From positions 62,001 through 126,000 of the forward strand of contig JAJFLH010000035.1 in NCBI GenBank assembly GCA_021772775.1: a DNA stretch of 64,000 nucleotides, written 5' to 3'. The stretch's first letter is position 1, and every line of letters starts with the position of its first letter. The translations under genes were made by a program, and so were the position numbers. The DNA is from Mariprofundus sp. Lineage in GTDB: Bacteria > Pseudomonadota > Zetaproteobacteria > Mariprofundales > Mariprofundaceae. This document shows, piece by piece, positions 9,441 to 20,138 of this stretch. A model generated the notes under the pieces. That model worked only from the letters and a program-made list of their open reading frames with translations, had not been told where the DNA came from and did no database searches.

Positions 9441-12400
9441 TGAAAAGCGTCATTACCTTTTTTGTCAAACGCGGCGTCCTTGTCAATCTGGTCTCTCTCT
9501 TCCTGCTCGCATCAGGTATTTATGCAGGCATCAATATGCAACGTGAGGCTTTCCCGAGCGTCAACTTTGATATTGTCGTGGTTGCTGGCGCCTATCCGGG
9601 AGCCGCACCGCGTGAAGTAGAACGACTAATGGTAGCCCCCATTGAACAGGAGTTAAAAGGAATTGATGGCATCAATGCGATGCGCTCCACTGCCTTCTCC
9701 GGCACCATGCAGATCACCATCGAAGTGGATCCTAACTTTGAGGATCGATCACGCCTGGTCTCCGATATCCAGCAGGCCATTAACCGGGCAGATCTACCGG
9801 TTGATCTGCCTTCCGACCCCATTATTACCGAAATAAAATCGGAACAGACCCCGGTGATCACCTTCTCCATCTTTGGCGATTTCAAACCGCTGGAGCTCAA
9901 ACATTTGAGCAACAGTATTGAAGATGATGTTCGGGACCTCAAAGGAGTCGCCAAAGTATTTGTACAGGGTGACCTTAAAGAAGAGATACGTATCGTGCCT
10001 GACCCTGTGAAAATGCGTAACAGCCGGGTCTCGATCACTGATATTATGACGTTGGTTAGAGGCTGGAATGTTAATGCGCCGGGTGGGCGACTGAAATCAC
10101 CCGAAGGGCAGAGTATCATTCGTATCACAGGTGAATTCAGCTCTGCTGAGGATGCCGGCAATCTGGTTCTGCGTGCCAATGAACTGGGCCATGCCCTGCT
10201 GCTCAAGGATGTCGCTGAAGTGACTGAGACTCTGCAACGCTCTTACCGTTATGTTGGCGCACAAGGTGATCCGGCCATCAGCATGATTGTGATCAAAAAT
10301 GCCGATGCGGACATCATTCAGCTGGTTGACGGCGTACGCAGATATCTGGACACCATCCCTGAAAAGTATGGCGCAGAAGTACATGTCAGCGCCTATAACG
10401 ACCTCTCCACCGTTACCCGTTTACGGCTTGGTGTATTAACCAATAACGGTATGATCGGCTTGGGCATGGTGCTGCTTCTGCTGATGTTATTCCTACGTCC
10501 GTCTGTAGCACTGACAACGGCATGGGGACTACCCATCATCTTTTTCTCCGGCATTGCCGTATTATATGCCGCCGGTATCACACTAAACTTGTTGGTAATG
10601 TTCGGCTTTATCATGGTACTCGGATTGATGGTAGATGATGCCATTATTATCGGCGAAAATATTACTTACCACATGGAACGCGGCCTCTCTCCAGAACAGG
10701 CTGCCATTGAAGGCACCCATGAGTTGATCGGCCCCGTAACAGCCACTGTGTTAACCACTATCGTGGCCTTTTTACCCCTGATGTACATGGACGGTATCAT
10801 CGGCAAGTTTGTCTATTCGATCCCGGTTGTAGTCGTCGTGCTGCTGGCTTTCTCCTGGTTCGAAGCGATCTTTATTCTACCCAATCACATTCGCGATGTG
10901 GCCAATGCCAACAAATCTCCAAAAGAGCGCGTCCTATTCATATGGATTACAGGGATCTACGGCTGGATGTTGCAAAAAGCCGTTAAACTGCGCTATCTCA
11001 CCATTATACTGACCATCGCGGGCCTGCTCGGTGCGGCGGGACTTGCCAGCACCATGAAATTTCAGCTCTTTCCACCCGGTGCAGAGTCCACCTTTTATCT
11101 GCGTGTAAACATGCCTACCGGCACAACACTGGAAGAGATGCGTGATAAATTGAAACTACTCGATATTGAAGTACGACAACGCATTGATCCGGCTATGCTC
11201 GAAACGACCACCATGGTGGCAGGGGAAAATAGTGCCGACCAACGCGAAACACTCAAACAGATTGGTGACCGCTTTGGTTTTGTTCGCGTCATCCTGATTC
11301 CGTTTACTAAACGCGATGCCAGTGCTTACGATATCATGGCGACGATAGAAAAAGAGATCCCTGCCCTGTTCCCGGATATGGAGATCAGCTTCGCCATGCA
11401 AAAAGGCGGGCCACCGGTTGGTCGCGCACTACAAGTTGAGCTCACTGGTGGTGATGAAGAGGCCATGAAACGCGTAGCCAAGCGCCTGATCACTCAGCTA
11501 GACACTATCAAAGGTGTATATGCCGTTGAAAGTGATCTGGAGCCAGGTGACCCGGAAATTCGCATTGTAATGGATAGGAAATTGGCAGCCTATGCCGGTG
11601 TTGATCTGGCTACGGCTGGCACACACATCAAAGCGGCTTTCGATGGCCTGCGTGTATCCACCATCAAACGTGGCAAAAAAGAGATCGATGTCACCATTCG
11701 TTATCCTGAAAAAGCCCAACGTGATATTGATACATTGATGAAGTTGGAAATCCCCAACAATCGCGGCGGGCTTGTTCCCCTGTTCCGAATTGCACATCTC
11801 GAACACAAATCGGGAACCAGCAGTATTCGTCATAAAGATGCCCGACGTGTGATCAATGTTTCAGCGGAAGTGGATCAGAAAAACATCAATTCCAAAGAGG
11901 TCAATGCCAGGGTAACTGAACTCAAGGAGATCTGGCTGGCTGATGATGCCGGAACAGTAAAAGTAAATCTTGGTGGTGAAGAAGAGAAGTCACAGGAATC
12001 TGTGCGCGGCCTTATATTCAGCTTCATGTTCGCTCTATTTGGTATCTTTGCCATCTTAGCTATCCAGTTCAATCGCATTGGTTATCCGATATTGGTGATG
12101 CTGGCGATTCCATTTGGTGTGATCGGCATCATTATTGGTTTCTATCTGCACGGTGCCCCCATTTCTTTCATGTCGATGATGGGCTTTGTAGCGCTTACCG
12201 GTGTTGTGGTGAATGCCTCGTTGGTGATGGTGGTATTCATTCAACGCCTGCTTGAAGACGGTGTGCCATGGCGTGATGCCATCCTTGAGAGTGGAAAGCG
12301 GCGCCTCAGAGCAGTATTGCTGACGGCTATCACCACAGTTGTTGGCCTGCTACCCACCGCCTATGGTTGGGGTGGCCACGATCCTTTCGTAGCGCCTATG

Positions 12401-12535
12401 GCACTCGCTCTCTCTTGGGGATTGATGTTTTCTACCGTGATTACGCTATTCTCCGTGCCTGCTGCTCTTGGCATTGCACTCGATATCAAACATGGTACGC
12501 AGCGGCTGTTCGGTAGAAAAGTAACGCAGAACTGA
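9440..12535 (+). CDS. RND-family efflux transporter (AcrB/HAE type)
   Basis: A 1031-residue inner-membrane RND pump. Twelve transmembrane helices are expected, and helix clusters are visible near residues 10-30, 330-480, 520-545 and 855-1010. The two proton-relay Asp residues are present in the TM4 motif LGLMVDDAIIIGEN. Two large periplasmic loops carry the usual porter-domain motifs, and the N-terminal segment REAFPSVNFDIVVV is typical. The family uses the proton-motive force to expel drugs, solvents or metals. It directly follows the TolC-like gene but no membrane-fusion adaptor gene is present in the operon, which is unusual. Export of drugs rather than metals is the more likely role but is not proven. 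Confidence 0.92.
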   Translation: MKSVITFFVKRGVLVNLVSLFLLASGIYAGINMQREAFPSVNFDIVVVAGAYPGAAPREVERLMVAPIEQELKGIDGINAMRSTAFSGTMQITIEVDPNFEDRSRLVSDIQQAINRADLPVDLPSDPIITEIKSEQTPVITFSIFGDFKPLELKHLSNSIEDDVRDLKGVAKVFVQGDLKEEIRIVPDPVKMRNSRVSITDIMTLVRGWNVNAPGGRLKSPEGQSIIRITGEFSSAEDAGNLVLRANELGHALLLKDVAEVTETLQRSYRYVGAQGDPAISMIVIKNADADIIQLVDGVRRYLDTIPEKYGAEVHVSAYNDLSTVTRLRLGVLTNNGMIGLGMVLLLLMLFLRPSVALTTAWGLPIIFFSGIAVLYAAGITLNLLVMFGFIMVLGLMVDDAIIIGENITYHMERGLSPEQAAIEGTHELIGPVTATVLTTIVAFLPLMYMDGIIGKFVYSIPVVVVVLLAFSWFEAIFILPNHIRDVANANKSPKERVLFIWITGIYGWMLQKAVKLRYLTIILTIAGLLGAAGLASTMKFQLFPPGAESTFYLRVNMPTGTTLEEMRDKLKLLDIEVRQRIDPAMLETTTMVAGENSADQRETLKQIGDRFGFVRVILIPFTKRDASAYDIMATIEKEIPALFPDMEISFAMQKGGPPVGRALQVELTGGDEEAMKRVAKRLITQLDTIKGVYAVESDLEPGDPEIRIVMDRKLAAYAGVDLATAGTHIKAAFDGLRVSTIKRGKKEIDVTIRYPEKAQRDIDTLMKLEIPNNRGGLVPLFRIAHLEHKSGTSSIRHKDARRVINVSAEVDQKNINSKEVNARVTELKEIWLADDAGTVKVNLGGEEEKSQESVRGLIFSFMFALFGIFAILAIQFNRIGYPILVMLAIPFGVIGIIIGFYLHGAPISFMSMMGFVALTGVVVNASLVMVVFIQRLLEDGVPWRDAILESGKRRLRAVLLTAITTVVGLLPTAYGWGGHDPFVAPMALALSWGLMFSTVITLFSVPAALGIALDIKHGTQRLFGRKVTQN

Positions 12536-12554
12536 TAGCTGCTATTCAAAGGCA

Positions 12555-12737
12555 TTTACCGCAGAGTACGCAGAGGAAGAGAAAGTAAAGTCAAACCATG
12601 ATAATGGTAAGCACGCGATTTTACTGCAGCCATTACGGCACTCTTATCGTATCTATCGTTCAGGAACTGTATCAATCGTGAATATCTCCTTTTCTATTGC
12701 TTTCCTCTGTGTAACTTTGCGTACTCTGCGGTGAAAG
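12555..12737. repeat. Intergenic inverted-repeat element
   Basis: The 232-base gap between the RND gene and the glycosyltransferases holds two long, imperfectly matching inverted arms. The core ACCGCAGAGTACGCA (12558-12572) is perfectly repeated in inverse at 12718-12732. The match extends weakly outward and inward: GAGGAAGAG-AAAG on the left, CTTTCCTCTGTG on the right. About 145 bases separate the cores. Similar 'cgcagagtacgcagag' repeats are known between genes in many Proteobacteria. The element could be a miniature mobile repeat or a folded transcript end. Confidence 0.6.
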
Positions 12738-12779
12738 TCTTTTGACTTTAGCTTAAAGAAAAACGAGGTGAGCACCCCC

Positions 12780-13550
12780 ATGTTATCCGTGTACATCATG
12801 GCTTATAACGATGAAGAGAAGATTGTCGATGCTGTTAACAGCGCCTTGTGGGCGGACGAAGTCGTTGTGATTGACTCACACAGCCAAGATCGTACAGCTG
12901 AGCTTGCAGAAAGCCTGGGTGCACGTGTTGTTCAAATGGACTTTGAAGGTTTTGGTAAACTGCGCAATGACTCTATCGCCGCATGCTCTCATGATTGGGT
13001 ATTCAGTCTAGACTCCGATGAGCGCTGCACAGCGGAAGCTGCAGCAGAGATTCGTGATATTGTCAGCAGGCCAGATGCAGCCGATGCATGGTACACACCA
13101 CGAAAGAACTGGTTCATGGGACGCTGGATCAAACATTGCGGCTGGTACCCCGATTATCGTCAACCCCAGCTATTTAGAAAAAGCGCACTGATTTTTAACA
13201 ATAACGATGAAGTGCATGAAGGTTTTGAAATTCACGGCAGCATCGATCATATGCAACAATCAATCTGGCAGCTTCCCTTCAAAGACCTCAGTCAGGTGCA
13301 AGAAAAATGCATGCGTTATTCCAGCCTCGGTGCGATCAAACTCGAACGCAACAACAGCTCTTCAGGCATGAGCAAGGCCCTGGCGCGTGGGGTTTGGGCC
13401 TTTTTCCGCATCTATATTTTGAAACTCGGCATACTCGATGGCTGGGCCGGATTTATGATCGCCTTTGGTAATTTGGAAGGTACTTTCTACCGCTACGCCA
13501 AATTGACCGAACGCAAAAAAGAGTGGAACAAACCACCAAAACTGCCATGA
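12780..13550 (+). CDS. Family 2 glycosyltransferase (WaaE/KdtX-like)
   Basis: A 256-residue GT-A glycosyltransferase of family 2. It opens with the nucleotide-sugar binding strand MLSVYIMAYNDEEKI. It has the first Asp motif VVVIDSHSQDRT and the metal-binding DSDE at about residues 77-80 (FSLDSDERC). The C-terminal segment, with RKNWFMGRWIKHCGWYPD, resembles the LPS-core glucosyltransferase WaaE/KdtX group. The start is taken at the ATG 12780, because AGGTGA lies eight bases upstream; the GTG at 12768 overlaps that signal. It overlaps the next gene by four bases (ATGA) and probably acts in the same LPS or surface-glycan pathway. The exact sugar cannot be determined. Confidence 0.82.
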   Translation: MLSVYIMAYNDEEKIVDAVNSALWADEVVVIDSHSQDRTAELAESLGARVVQMDFEGFGKLRNDSIAACSHDWVFSLDSDERCTAEAAAEIRDIVSRPDAADAWYTPRKNWFMGRWIKHCGWYPDYRQPQLFRKSALIFNNNDEVHEGFEIHGSIDHMQQSIWQLPFKDLSQVQEKCMRYSSLGAIKLERNNSSSGMSKALARGVWAFFRIYILKLGILDGWAGFMIAFGNLEGTFYRYAKLTERKKEWNKPPKLP

Positions 13551-14590
13551 ATATCCTTCAAATAGTTCGGCGTTATGGCCCTGTGGGGGGGATGGAACGT
13601 TATGTTTGGGAACTCAGCAAAGAACTTGCTGCAGCAGGTGAAAACGTCACTGTGTTATGTGAAAGCCTCTGTGCCGACAAAGCGCCGGACGGCGTAGAAG
13701 TCATAGCATTTGGTACAATCAGACCAAAACCGCGCTGGCTGGCACATCTCAGATTCTCAAAACGTGTATCCAACTGGGTGGCGACTCACCCTGATCAAAC
13801 ACGCATCATTCACAGCCATGAACGCACCTGCGTACACCATTTCACTACGTTTCATGGGCCTCCATTCGCCAAAGTAACAGATAAACCATGGTGGAAACGT
13901 CTCTCTCTGCGCATTGCGGCCAATCTATACCTGGAGAGGCGCGAACTCTGCTCTCCACAGGTCAAAGCGGTCATCCCCAATTCAAAGCTCATTGCCGATG
14001 CTCTGCTGCACTATTATCCAGAACTGGTTAAAACGATAGCAAAGCCCGTCACACCTGGAGTCGGTGCTATTCCTCTCCGCCCTAACCGCCTGGTTGAAAG
14101 CGATGCTGGTGTAATCGGTTTTGTCGGCAAAGAGTGGAAACGCAAAGGATTGGATATCGCTGTACAAATTGTCAGTAAAATTCGCCAGCAACGCCCGCAT
14201 ATGAAATTCATCGTTGCTGGCCCTAAGCCAGCTGATATTCGGCATCTGTTTCGAGATTGGCATGAAGACAGTTATGAACTGTTGGGCGAAACCGATAGCA
14301 CAGCCTTATATGCGCAATTTGATCTGTTATTACATCCTGCCCGCCAGGAGCCTTATGGTATGGTTATTGCCGAGGCCAGAGCTGCAGGTTTACCTGTTGT
14401 CATATCGGATGCATGTGGCATTGCAGATGAATTAGATGAGCATGCTGTGCTTGTATTAACGGCAAGTATCACTAATTGGGCGAAGGCTTGTGAGCTGCGG
14501 ACAGGTAAAGTATCTAAGCCGTTTATTAGGGACTGGAAAGCTGTAGCAGAGGATCAACTGGCCTGTTACCGGCAACACACAAACGATTAA
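13547..14590 (+). CDS. Family 4 glycosyltransferase (GT-B fold)
   Basis: A 347-residue GT-B glycosyltransferase. The N-terminus MNILQIVRRYGPVGGMERYV has the typical acceptor-side GGMER motif. The C-terminal half contains a nucleotide-sugar site with the E-x7-E signature (PARQEPYGMVIAEARAAGLP, about residues 265-285), a hallmark of GT4 enzymes. The start is the ATG at 13547, overlapping the previous stop (ATGA); an upstream in-frame ATG at 13523 would overlap the neighbour for 27 bases. Such enzymes act in LPS core, O-antigen or exopolysaccharide assembly. The convergent LptF/G permease nearby supports an LPS role. A run of seven G lies near the 5' end at 13585-13591. Confidence 0.85.
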   Translation: MNILQIVRRYGPVGGMERYVWELSKELAAAGENVTVLCESLCADKAPDGVEVIAFGTIRPKPRWLAHLRFSKRVSNWVATHPDQTRIIHSHERTCVHHFTTFHGPPFAKVTDKPWWKRLSLRIAANLYLERRELCSPQVKAVIPNSKLIADALLHYYPELVKTIAKPVTPGVGAIPLRPNRLVESDAGVIGFVGKEWKRKGLDIAVQIVSKIRQQRPHMKFIVAGPKPADIRHLFRDWHEDSYELLGETDSTALYAQFDLLLHPARQEPYGMVIAEARAAGLPVVISDACGIADELDEHAVLVLTASITNWAKACELRTGKVSKPFIRDWKAVAEDQLACYRQHTND

Positions 14591-14598
14591 AAAAATAT

Positions 14599-15768
14599 TT
14601 ATCTCGTTTTCCCACTGCGGCGTGCCAGTTTCAGCACGATCCATTGATGCAAAATGCTTATAGAACCAGCAACTTGTGAGAAGAACTTGGGCAAACGATC
14701 TGCTTCGGCGCGTTTCCAGAGATAAAGGCCGTAGATTAGCAATAGACTCTGCTCCAGCCACATGCTCCAGCCAGGGAGCACCCCCTGATTCACCTGGCGA
14801 TGAAACATCAGTTGCAAGTTATAAATAATCACCAATAAAGCGATCCCGGCAATCATGGAACCAGCTTTACCTGAACGCTTCTGGGTTAACGACAGCGGCA
14901 GAGCAAAGAAGAACAGTACCAATATTGTAGTTGGCAAAAGTAAACGTCGATTCCATTCAGCCAGTGCACCCGGAGCATCTTTCTCTACGGCTTGCCACAA
15001 CTCAGTTGGTGTCATCATAGTGACATGATCACTGGAGTTACGTTGCTGCCAATTTCCATCTGACACAGGAATCGCCACTTGATAACGATCAAAAGCTAGC
15101 ATCCTTTGATCGGCTCCTTCCCCTTCGAGACGAACACCATGATTCATATGTAATTCAAGCTGGTTGCCACCCATTCCGTTCGCACTCATGTCAAACTGCG
15201 CGGATTGAGCCGTATAAATCACCGATACACCATCACGATGGTCTTCCAAAATAACGCCGTGATAGGTGCCCTGACCATCATCACCATCAACATACACTGT
15301 CACACCATCAAAGCCTTGTGTGAAACGTTGCGGGGAAAATGTAATCGCTCCCTTGAGCGCATAAATTTTGGTAAGAATATTATTAAAGCCCAACTGCCCA
15401 TCCGGCAACAACACCATCGAAGTATAGGTTAAACTCCCCCATAAAAGCATCACAATAACAAAGAAACTGCGAAACATACGTGTATATGAGAGGCCTGCTG
15501 CGCGCAGCACATCCATTTCACTGCTCTGTTGCAAGCTGGATATGGTATTCTGCATGGAAAGAAAGAAAGCCATCGGCACCGTCAGAAGTAGAAAATAGGG
15601 CATGGTTAAGGTCAGCAACTCAGCTACAAGTGACCAAGCCTGGCCATTATCAGAAACTGTACCCAATAGCTTTAAGGTGCGTCCCAGCAGCAGCACGCTG
15701 AGCACCAGAATCAACCCGCCTGCAAATGGAGCCAGCCAGAGGCGAAGCATATAACGGTCAAGTGTCAT
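14599..15768 (-). CDS. LptF/LptG-family LPS export permease
   Basis: A 389-residue permease of the YjgP/YjgQ family. Hydrophobic helices are seen at about residues 10-33, 55-78, 100-120, and three more near 275-365; between them lies a periplasmic beta-jellyroll. The motif SSEMDVLRAAGLSYTRMF, following TM2, is the coupling helix that contacts LptB. LptF and LptG pull LPS from the inner membrane and hand it to LptC/A. The gene stands alone here, without its partner, and is convergent with the glycosyltransferase pair (8-base gap). The sequence suits LptF slightly better than LptG, but I leave the symbol open. Confidence 0.82.
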   Translation of the reverse strand: MTLDRYMLRLWLAPFAGGLILVLSVLLLGRTLKLLGTVSDNGQAWSLVAELLTLTMPYFLLLTVPMAFFLSMQNTISSLQQSSEMDVLRAAGLSYTRMFRSFFVIVMLLWGSLTYTSMVLLPDGQLGFNNILTKIYALKGAITFSPQRFTQGFDGVTVYVDGDDGQGTYHGVILEDHRDGVSVIYTAQSAQFDMSANGMGGNQLELHMNHGVRLEGEGADQRMLAFDRYQVAIPVSDGNWQQRNSSDHVTMMTPTELWQAVEKDAPGALAEWNRRLLLPTTILVLFFFALPLSLTQKRSGKAGSMIAGIALLVIIYNLQLMFHRQVNQGVLPGWSMWLEQSLLLIYGLYLWKRAEADRLPKFFSQVAGSISILHQWIVLKLARRSGKTR

Positions 15769-15834
15769 TTCAGTCGGTAAACCTCGCTGTTTTGCATGCC
15801 TGACAGACTAGCACCACCATAACATTGTATAAAA

Positions 15835-18645
15835 TCAAATCACCGACTTTAGGTATGAACCGGTATGTGACGCAGCACATGCAGCGACCTGTTTCACACT
15901 ACCTGCAATCACGACAGTTCCACCTTTATCTCCCCCTTCTGGGCCCATGTCAACAACCCAATCGGCCGTTTTGATCACATCAAGATTGTGTTCAATGACA
16001 ATCATTGTATTGCCGCGATCAACCAGAGCATGCAATACATCGAGCAATTTAGCGACATCATGAAAGTGTAAGCCCGTGGTCGGTTCATCGAGAATATAGA
16101 GTGTATCCCCTGTCGCACGACGCGCCAGCTCTTTAGAGAGTTTGATGCGCTGTGCTTCACCACCGGAAAGTGTAGTCGCCGACTGGCCCAGCTTGATATA
16201 ACCCAAACCAACCTGCTGCAAGGTGATTAATCTGTTTTTCAGAGGAGGGATAGCAGCAAAAAATTCCAAGCCCTCATCAACCGTCATATGCAGCACATCA
16301 TCAATGGTTTTACCTTTATAACGAATATCGAGAGTCTCACGATTATAACGTTTGCCCTGACATGATTCACAATGCACATAGACATCGGGCAAAAAGTGCA
16401 TCTCTACCTTGACAATGCCATCACCCTGACAGGCCTCACATCGCCCACCCTTCACATTGAAAGAAAAACGACCGGCTTTATACCCCCTAGCCCGCGACTC
16501 CGGAACCTGCGCAAAAAACTCTCGAATCGGCGTGAACAGACCGGTGTAAGTAGCTGGATTTGAACGTGGAGTTCTACCAATTGGGCTTTGATCAATATCG
16601 ATAATTTTATCAATGAGATCAGCACCAATGAGTTTTGTATGGCTGCCCACCTGCTTACTTTTCAACCCTTTGGATTTAGCCAAAGCTTTAAACAGGGTGT
16701 CATTGGTCAAAGTTGATTTTCCTGAACCTGAGACACCTGTAACGCAAGAGAAACGAGCCTGTGGGAACAGTGCTGTCACCTCTTGCAGGTTGTGTTCACT
16801 CGCCCCTTCAACACCAAGCATCGCATGACTCTTTGTTACTTTACGCCATTTCGGTATGTGGATCTTTTTACGTCCCGACAGATAATCTGAGGTAAGCGTT
16901 TTAACTTTTAGTATCTCTTGCAACGGCCCCTGCGCTACAACCTCACCACCATGCACACCAGCTTCCGGCCCCATATCAATGACCCAGTCGGCCGTACGAA
17001 TTGCATCTTCATCATGCTCAACAACAATCACCGAATTACCCAGATCACGCAACCGCCTCAAGGTAGCCAGCAGACGATCATTATCGCGCTGATGCAGACC
17101 AATCGATGGTTCATCGAGAATATATAATACGCCGACCAGAGCAGAACCAATCTGAGTCGCCAGCCTAATTCGTTGCGCTTCACCACCTGAGAGTGTGCCG
17201 GATGTCCGCTCTAAACTAAGGTAATCCAAACCTACTTCAATCATAAAACCTAAACGCCCTGAGATCTCTTCCAACACTTTTTCAGCAATCGCCTGGTGCT
17301 GTTCACTCAATTCCAACGCCTTCACCCATGCCTGCTCATCACGCAATGGCATGGAGACGATTTCCGGCAATGATTTACCTGCAATACGTACATATCGGGC
17401 TGGTTTTGTCAGCCGCGACCCTTCACAGCTAGGGCAATCGATAGTGTTAATATATTTCGAAAGAGCCTCGCGCACATCATCGGATGTGCTCTCACGATAA
17501 CGCCGCTCCAGGTTGGGAATCACTCCCTCAAAGGGACGCTCCACCACCCTGTTCTGACCCGGAGTTTCATATACAAAGCTAATTTTCTTTCTACCGCTGC
17601 CGTAAAGAAACAGCTTACGAGCCTCTTTGCTTAGCAGATGAAACGGCATATCCATATCTGCATCAATTGATTTTGCTACCGCTTCCAGCGTCTGGCGATA
17701 CATAAATGTTTCACGCCCTGCCCACGGTTCAATCGCACCATCGGCGACCGACAAGCGATCATTCTGTATCACTAAAGCCGGATCAAAAACCGTTTTATCA
17801 CCCAATCCATCACATGAAGAACATGCTCCAACTGGTGAATTAAATGAGAATAATCTTGGTTCGATATCTGGATAAGAGATACCGCAATCGGCACAGGCAA
17901 AGCGTTCAGAGAAGACCTGCTCTTCTGCCCCAATCAGGGCAATCAACGAGCCCTCACCATAACGCAGGGCGGTCTCTACCGAATCTGCCAAACGGGTACG
18001 AATACCTTCGCGAACCACCAGACGATCCACCACCAGCTCGATATTGTGTTTAATATTCTTTTGCAACTCAGGGGCATCATCGAGTGCCATCACCTGACCA
18101 TCAATACGCACACGCACAAAACCATCTTTACCAGCCTGCTCCAGCTCTTTACGAAACTCGCCCTTGCGACCTCGCGCAATCGGAGCCAGTAGTTGCAGTT
18201 TTGTACCCTCTTCAAGTGCCTGAATATGATCGATAATCACACTGGCTGGTTGCGATGTGATCTCCTTTCCACAACCATAACAATAGGGCTGACCGATACG
18301 GGCAAACATCAGGCGCAGATAATCATACACTTCGGTAATAGTCCCGACGGTGGAACGCGGATTGCGGCTGGTGGTTTTCTGCTCAATGGAGATTGCCGGA
18401 GACAAACCTTCAATAGCATCGACATCCGGTCGCTCCATCATACCCAGAAACTGACGCGCATAAGCCGACAACGATTCGACATAACGTCGTTGCCCTTCAG
18501 CATAGAGCGTATCAAAAGCCAGACTCGACTTTCCAGAGCCCGACACACCGGTAATCACCACCAGTTTTTCTCGTGGAATTTCCAAACTGATATTTTTTAG
18601 ATTATGTACCCGTGCCCCTTCGACGCGAATCTTATGACCACTCAC
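15835..18645 (-). CDS. uvrA: Excinuclease ABC subunit A
   Basis: A 936-residue UvrA, the damage-recognition ATPase of nucleotide excision repair. It has two ABC cassettes. The first Walker A is [19 protein letters not shown] and the second [18 protein letters not shown]. Both signature motifs ([11 protein letters not shown] and [11 protein letters not shown]) are present. Zinc modules are visible as CADCG..CSSC and [14 protein letters not shown]. Length is normal for the family. The gene is monocistronic or co-transcribed with ffh upstream (40-base gap). uvrB lies 4.8 kb away on the same strand, with ffh and a SNF2 helicase between them. No SOS box was seen. Confidence 0.97.
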   Translation of the reverse strand: MSGHKIRVEGARVHNLKNISLEIPREKLVVITGVSGSGKSSLAFDTLYAEGQRRYVESLSAYARQFLGMMERPDVDAIEGLSPAISIEQKTTSRNPRSTVGTITEVYDYLRLMFARIGQPYCYGCGKEITSQPASVIIDHIQALEEGTKLQLLAPIARGRKGEFRKELEQAGKDGFVRVRIDGQVMALDDAPELQKNIKHNIELVVDRLVVREGIRTRLADSVETALRYGEGSLIALIGAEEQVFSERFACADCGISYPDIEPRLFSFNSPVGACSSCDGLGDKTVFDPALVIQNDRLSVADGAIEPWAGRETFMYRQTLEAVAKSIDADMDMPFHLLSKEARKLFLYGSGRKKISFVYETPGQNRVVERPFEGVIPNLERRYRESTSDDVREALSKYINTIDCPSCEGSRLTKPARYVRIAGKSLPEIVSMPLRDEQAWVKALELSEQHQAIAEKVLEEISGRLGFMIEVGLDYLSLERTSGTLSGGEAQRIRLATQIGSALVGVLYILDEPSIGLHQRDNDRLLATLRRLRDLGNSVIVVEHDEDAIRTADWVIDMGPEAGVHGGEVVAQGPLQEILKVKTLTSDYLSGRKKIHIPKWRKVTKSHAMLGVEGASEHNLQEVTALFPQARFSCVTGVSGSGKSTLTNDTLFKALAKSKGLKSKQVGSHTKLIGADLIDKIIDIDQSPIGRTPRSNPATYTGLFTPIREFFAQVPESRARGYKAGRFSFNVKGGRCEACQGDGIVKVEMHFLPDVYVHCESCQGKRYNRETLDIRYKGKTIDDVLHMTVDEGLEFFAAIPPLKNRLITLQQVGLGYIKLGQSATTLSGGEAQRIKLSKELARRATGDTLYILDEPTTGLHFHDVAKLLDVLHALVDRGNTMIVIEHNLDVIKTADWVVDMGPEGGDKGGTVVIAGSVKQVAACAASHTGSYLKSVI

Positions 18646-18685
18646 CTTATTACCAACATGCTATGAATCAAAAACAAATGCCTAA

Positions 18686-20053
18686 TCACATCTTCGGCAT
18701 GCCCGGCGGCATACCACCACCCATGCCGCCAAGTTTACCCATCATTTGAGTCATCATGCGGCGGCCTTTGCCACCTTTCATGCGCTTCATCATCTTCTGC
18801 ATCTGGGCGAACTGTTTGAGCATGCGATTGATGTCAGGCACCGTTGTGCCGGATCCTCTGGCAATACGCTGTTTGCGGCTACCATTGATCAATTTAGGAT
18901 ATTTACGCTCTTTCGCAGTCATGGAGTAGACCATCGCCTGCATACGTTTAACTGGTTTATCATCCATCTGTGCCAATGCGTCCTGTGGTAACTTTACACC
19001 TGGCATCATTTTTAACATGCCGGCCATACCACCCATATTCTGCATCTGGCCCAACTGTTCTGCGAAATCTCCAAGATCAAATTGTCCCTTGTTGATTTTT
19101 GCTGCAGCTTTCTCTGCAACTTTCTGGTCGACGTTGGACTGAATCTTCTCAACCAGGCCAACCACATCGCCCTGCCCTAAAATACGGCCAGCCATACGTG
19201 ACGGATCAAACAGTTCAAATGCTTCAATCTTTTCGCCCGTACCAACATAACGAATCGGCACGCCGGTACTGTGTGCTACCGACAGTGCTGCACCACCACG
19301 CACATCAGCATCGGTTTTGGTCAGGATGCAACCGGACATGCTCACCGCAGCATGGAACTGCTCGGCAATCTGCAGCGCTGTCTGCCCAGTCATTGAGTCC
19401 AATACCAGGAAGCGTTCACTGGCATCGACTGCATCAGCCACATCTTTAATCTCAGTCATCAGTTCATCATCAACAACCTGACGACCTGCGGTATCTAGAA
19501 TCAGAATATGATGTCCATCGCGACCGGCCTGTAACATCGCCGACTTGGCCATTTTTGCTGCAGTTGAGCCTTCACCTGCGAGAAATGGTACACCCACCTG
19601 TCCAGCTAGAACCTGCAGCTGTTCACGTGCCGCCGGACGCGTCGCATCCACCGAGGTCATAGCAACTTTTTTACCTTGGGATGCCAACAAACGCGCCAAT
19701 TTACCTGCCGTTGTCGTTTTACCCGCACCCTGTAAGCCGCATAACAGAATAACAGATGGAATTTTTGATAGATTCAAATCACGACGTTGGCCACCGAGCA
19801 GATCAGTTAGTACATCATTAAGAATTTTGATAATGACCTGACCGGGTTGCAAGCTCTTGGCTACTTCAACACCAAGTGCGCGCTCTTTCACTTCAGCCAT
19901 CAAATGACGCACCACCGGCAGCGCTACATCTGCCTCCAGCATAGCCAAACGCATTTCACGCAGAGTTGTATCCAAATCAGCCTCGGATACTCGGGCAGCA
20001 CCACGCAGCTTATGCGCAATATCTCCGATCTTTTCACTTAAACGACTGAACAT
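18686..20053 (-). CDS. ffh: Signal recognition particle GTPase
   Basis: A 455-residue Ffh, the protein of the bacterial signal recognition particle, which targets nascent membrane proteins to FtsY and SecYEG. The N-domain helices (MFSRLSEKIGDIAHKLRG) are followed by the G domain with P-loop GLQGAGKTTTAGKLA, SVDATRPAA, ILDTAGR and TKTDADVRGG. The C-terminal M domain is rich in methionine and glycine (ending GGMGGGMPPGMPKM) and contains the RNA-binding helix with IARGSG. Length is as expected. The 4.5S RNA gene was not found in the window. Confidence 0.97.
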   Translation of the reverse strand: MFSRLSEKIGDIAHKLRGAARVSEADLDTTLREMRLAMLEADVALPVVRHLMAEVKERALGVEVAKSLQPGQVIIKILNDVLTDLLGGQRRDLNLSKIPSVILLCGLQGAGKTTTAGKLARLLASQGKKVAMTSVDATRPAAREQLQVLAGQVGVPFLAGEGSTAAKMAKSAMLQAGRDGHHILILDTAGRQVVDDELMTEIKDVADAVDASERFLVLDSMTGQTALQIAEQFHAAVSMSGCILTKTDADVRGGAALSVAHSTGVPIRYVGTGEKIEAFELFDPSRMAGRILGQGDVVGLVEKIQSNVDQKVAEKAAAKINKGQFDLGDFAEQLGQMQNMGGMAGMLKMMPGVKLPQDALAQMDDKPVKRMQAMVYSMTAKERKYPKLINGSRKQRIARGSGTTVPDINRMLKQFAQMQKMMKRMKGGKGRRMMTQMMGKLGGMGGGMPPGMPKM

Positions 20054-20138
20054 ATCTATCTCCTACTATCCCAAAAAGAATAATGGCTACTCTGTAACCT
20101 CAATCCAGTGGGTCAATCTAAAAACGCTGAACTACGTT

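Noticed and set aside
9592-10206. A 204-residue minus-strand frame inside the RND gene
   Set aside because: Antisense shadow of a strongly supported gene, Ser/Arg-rich composition typical of such frames.
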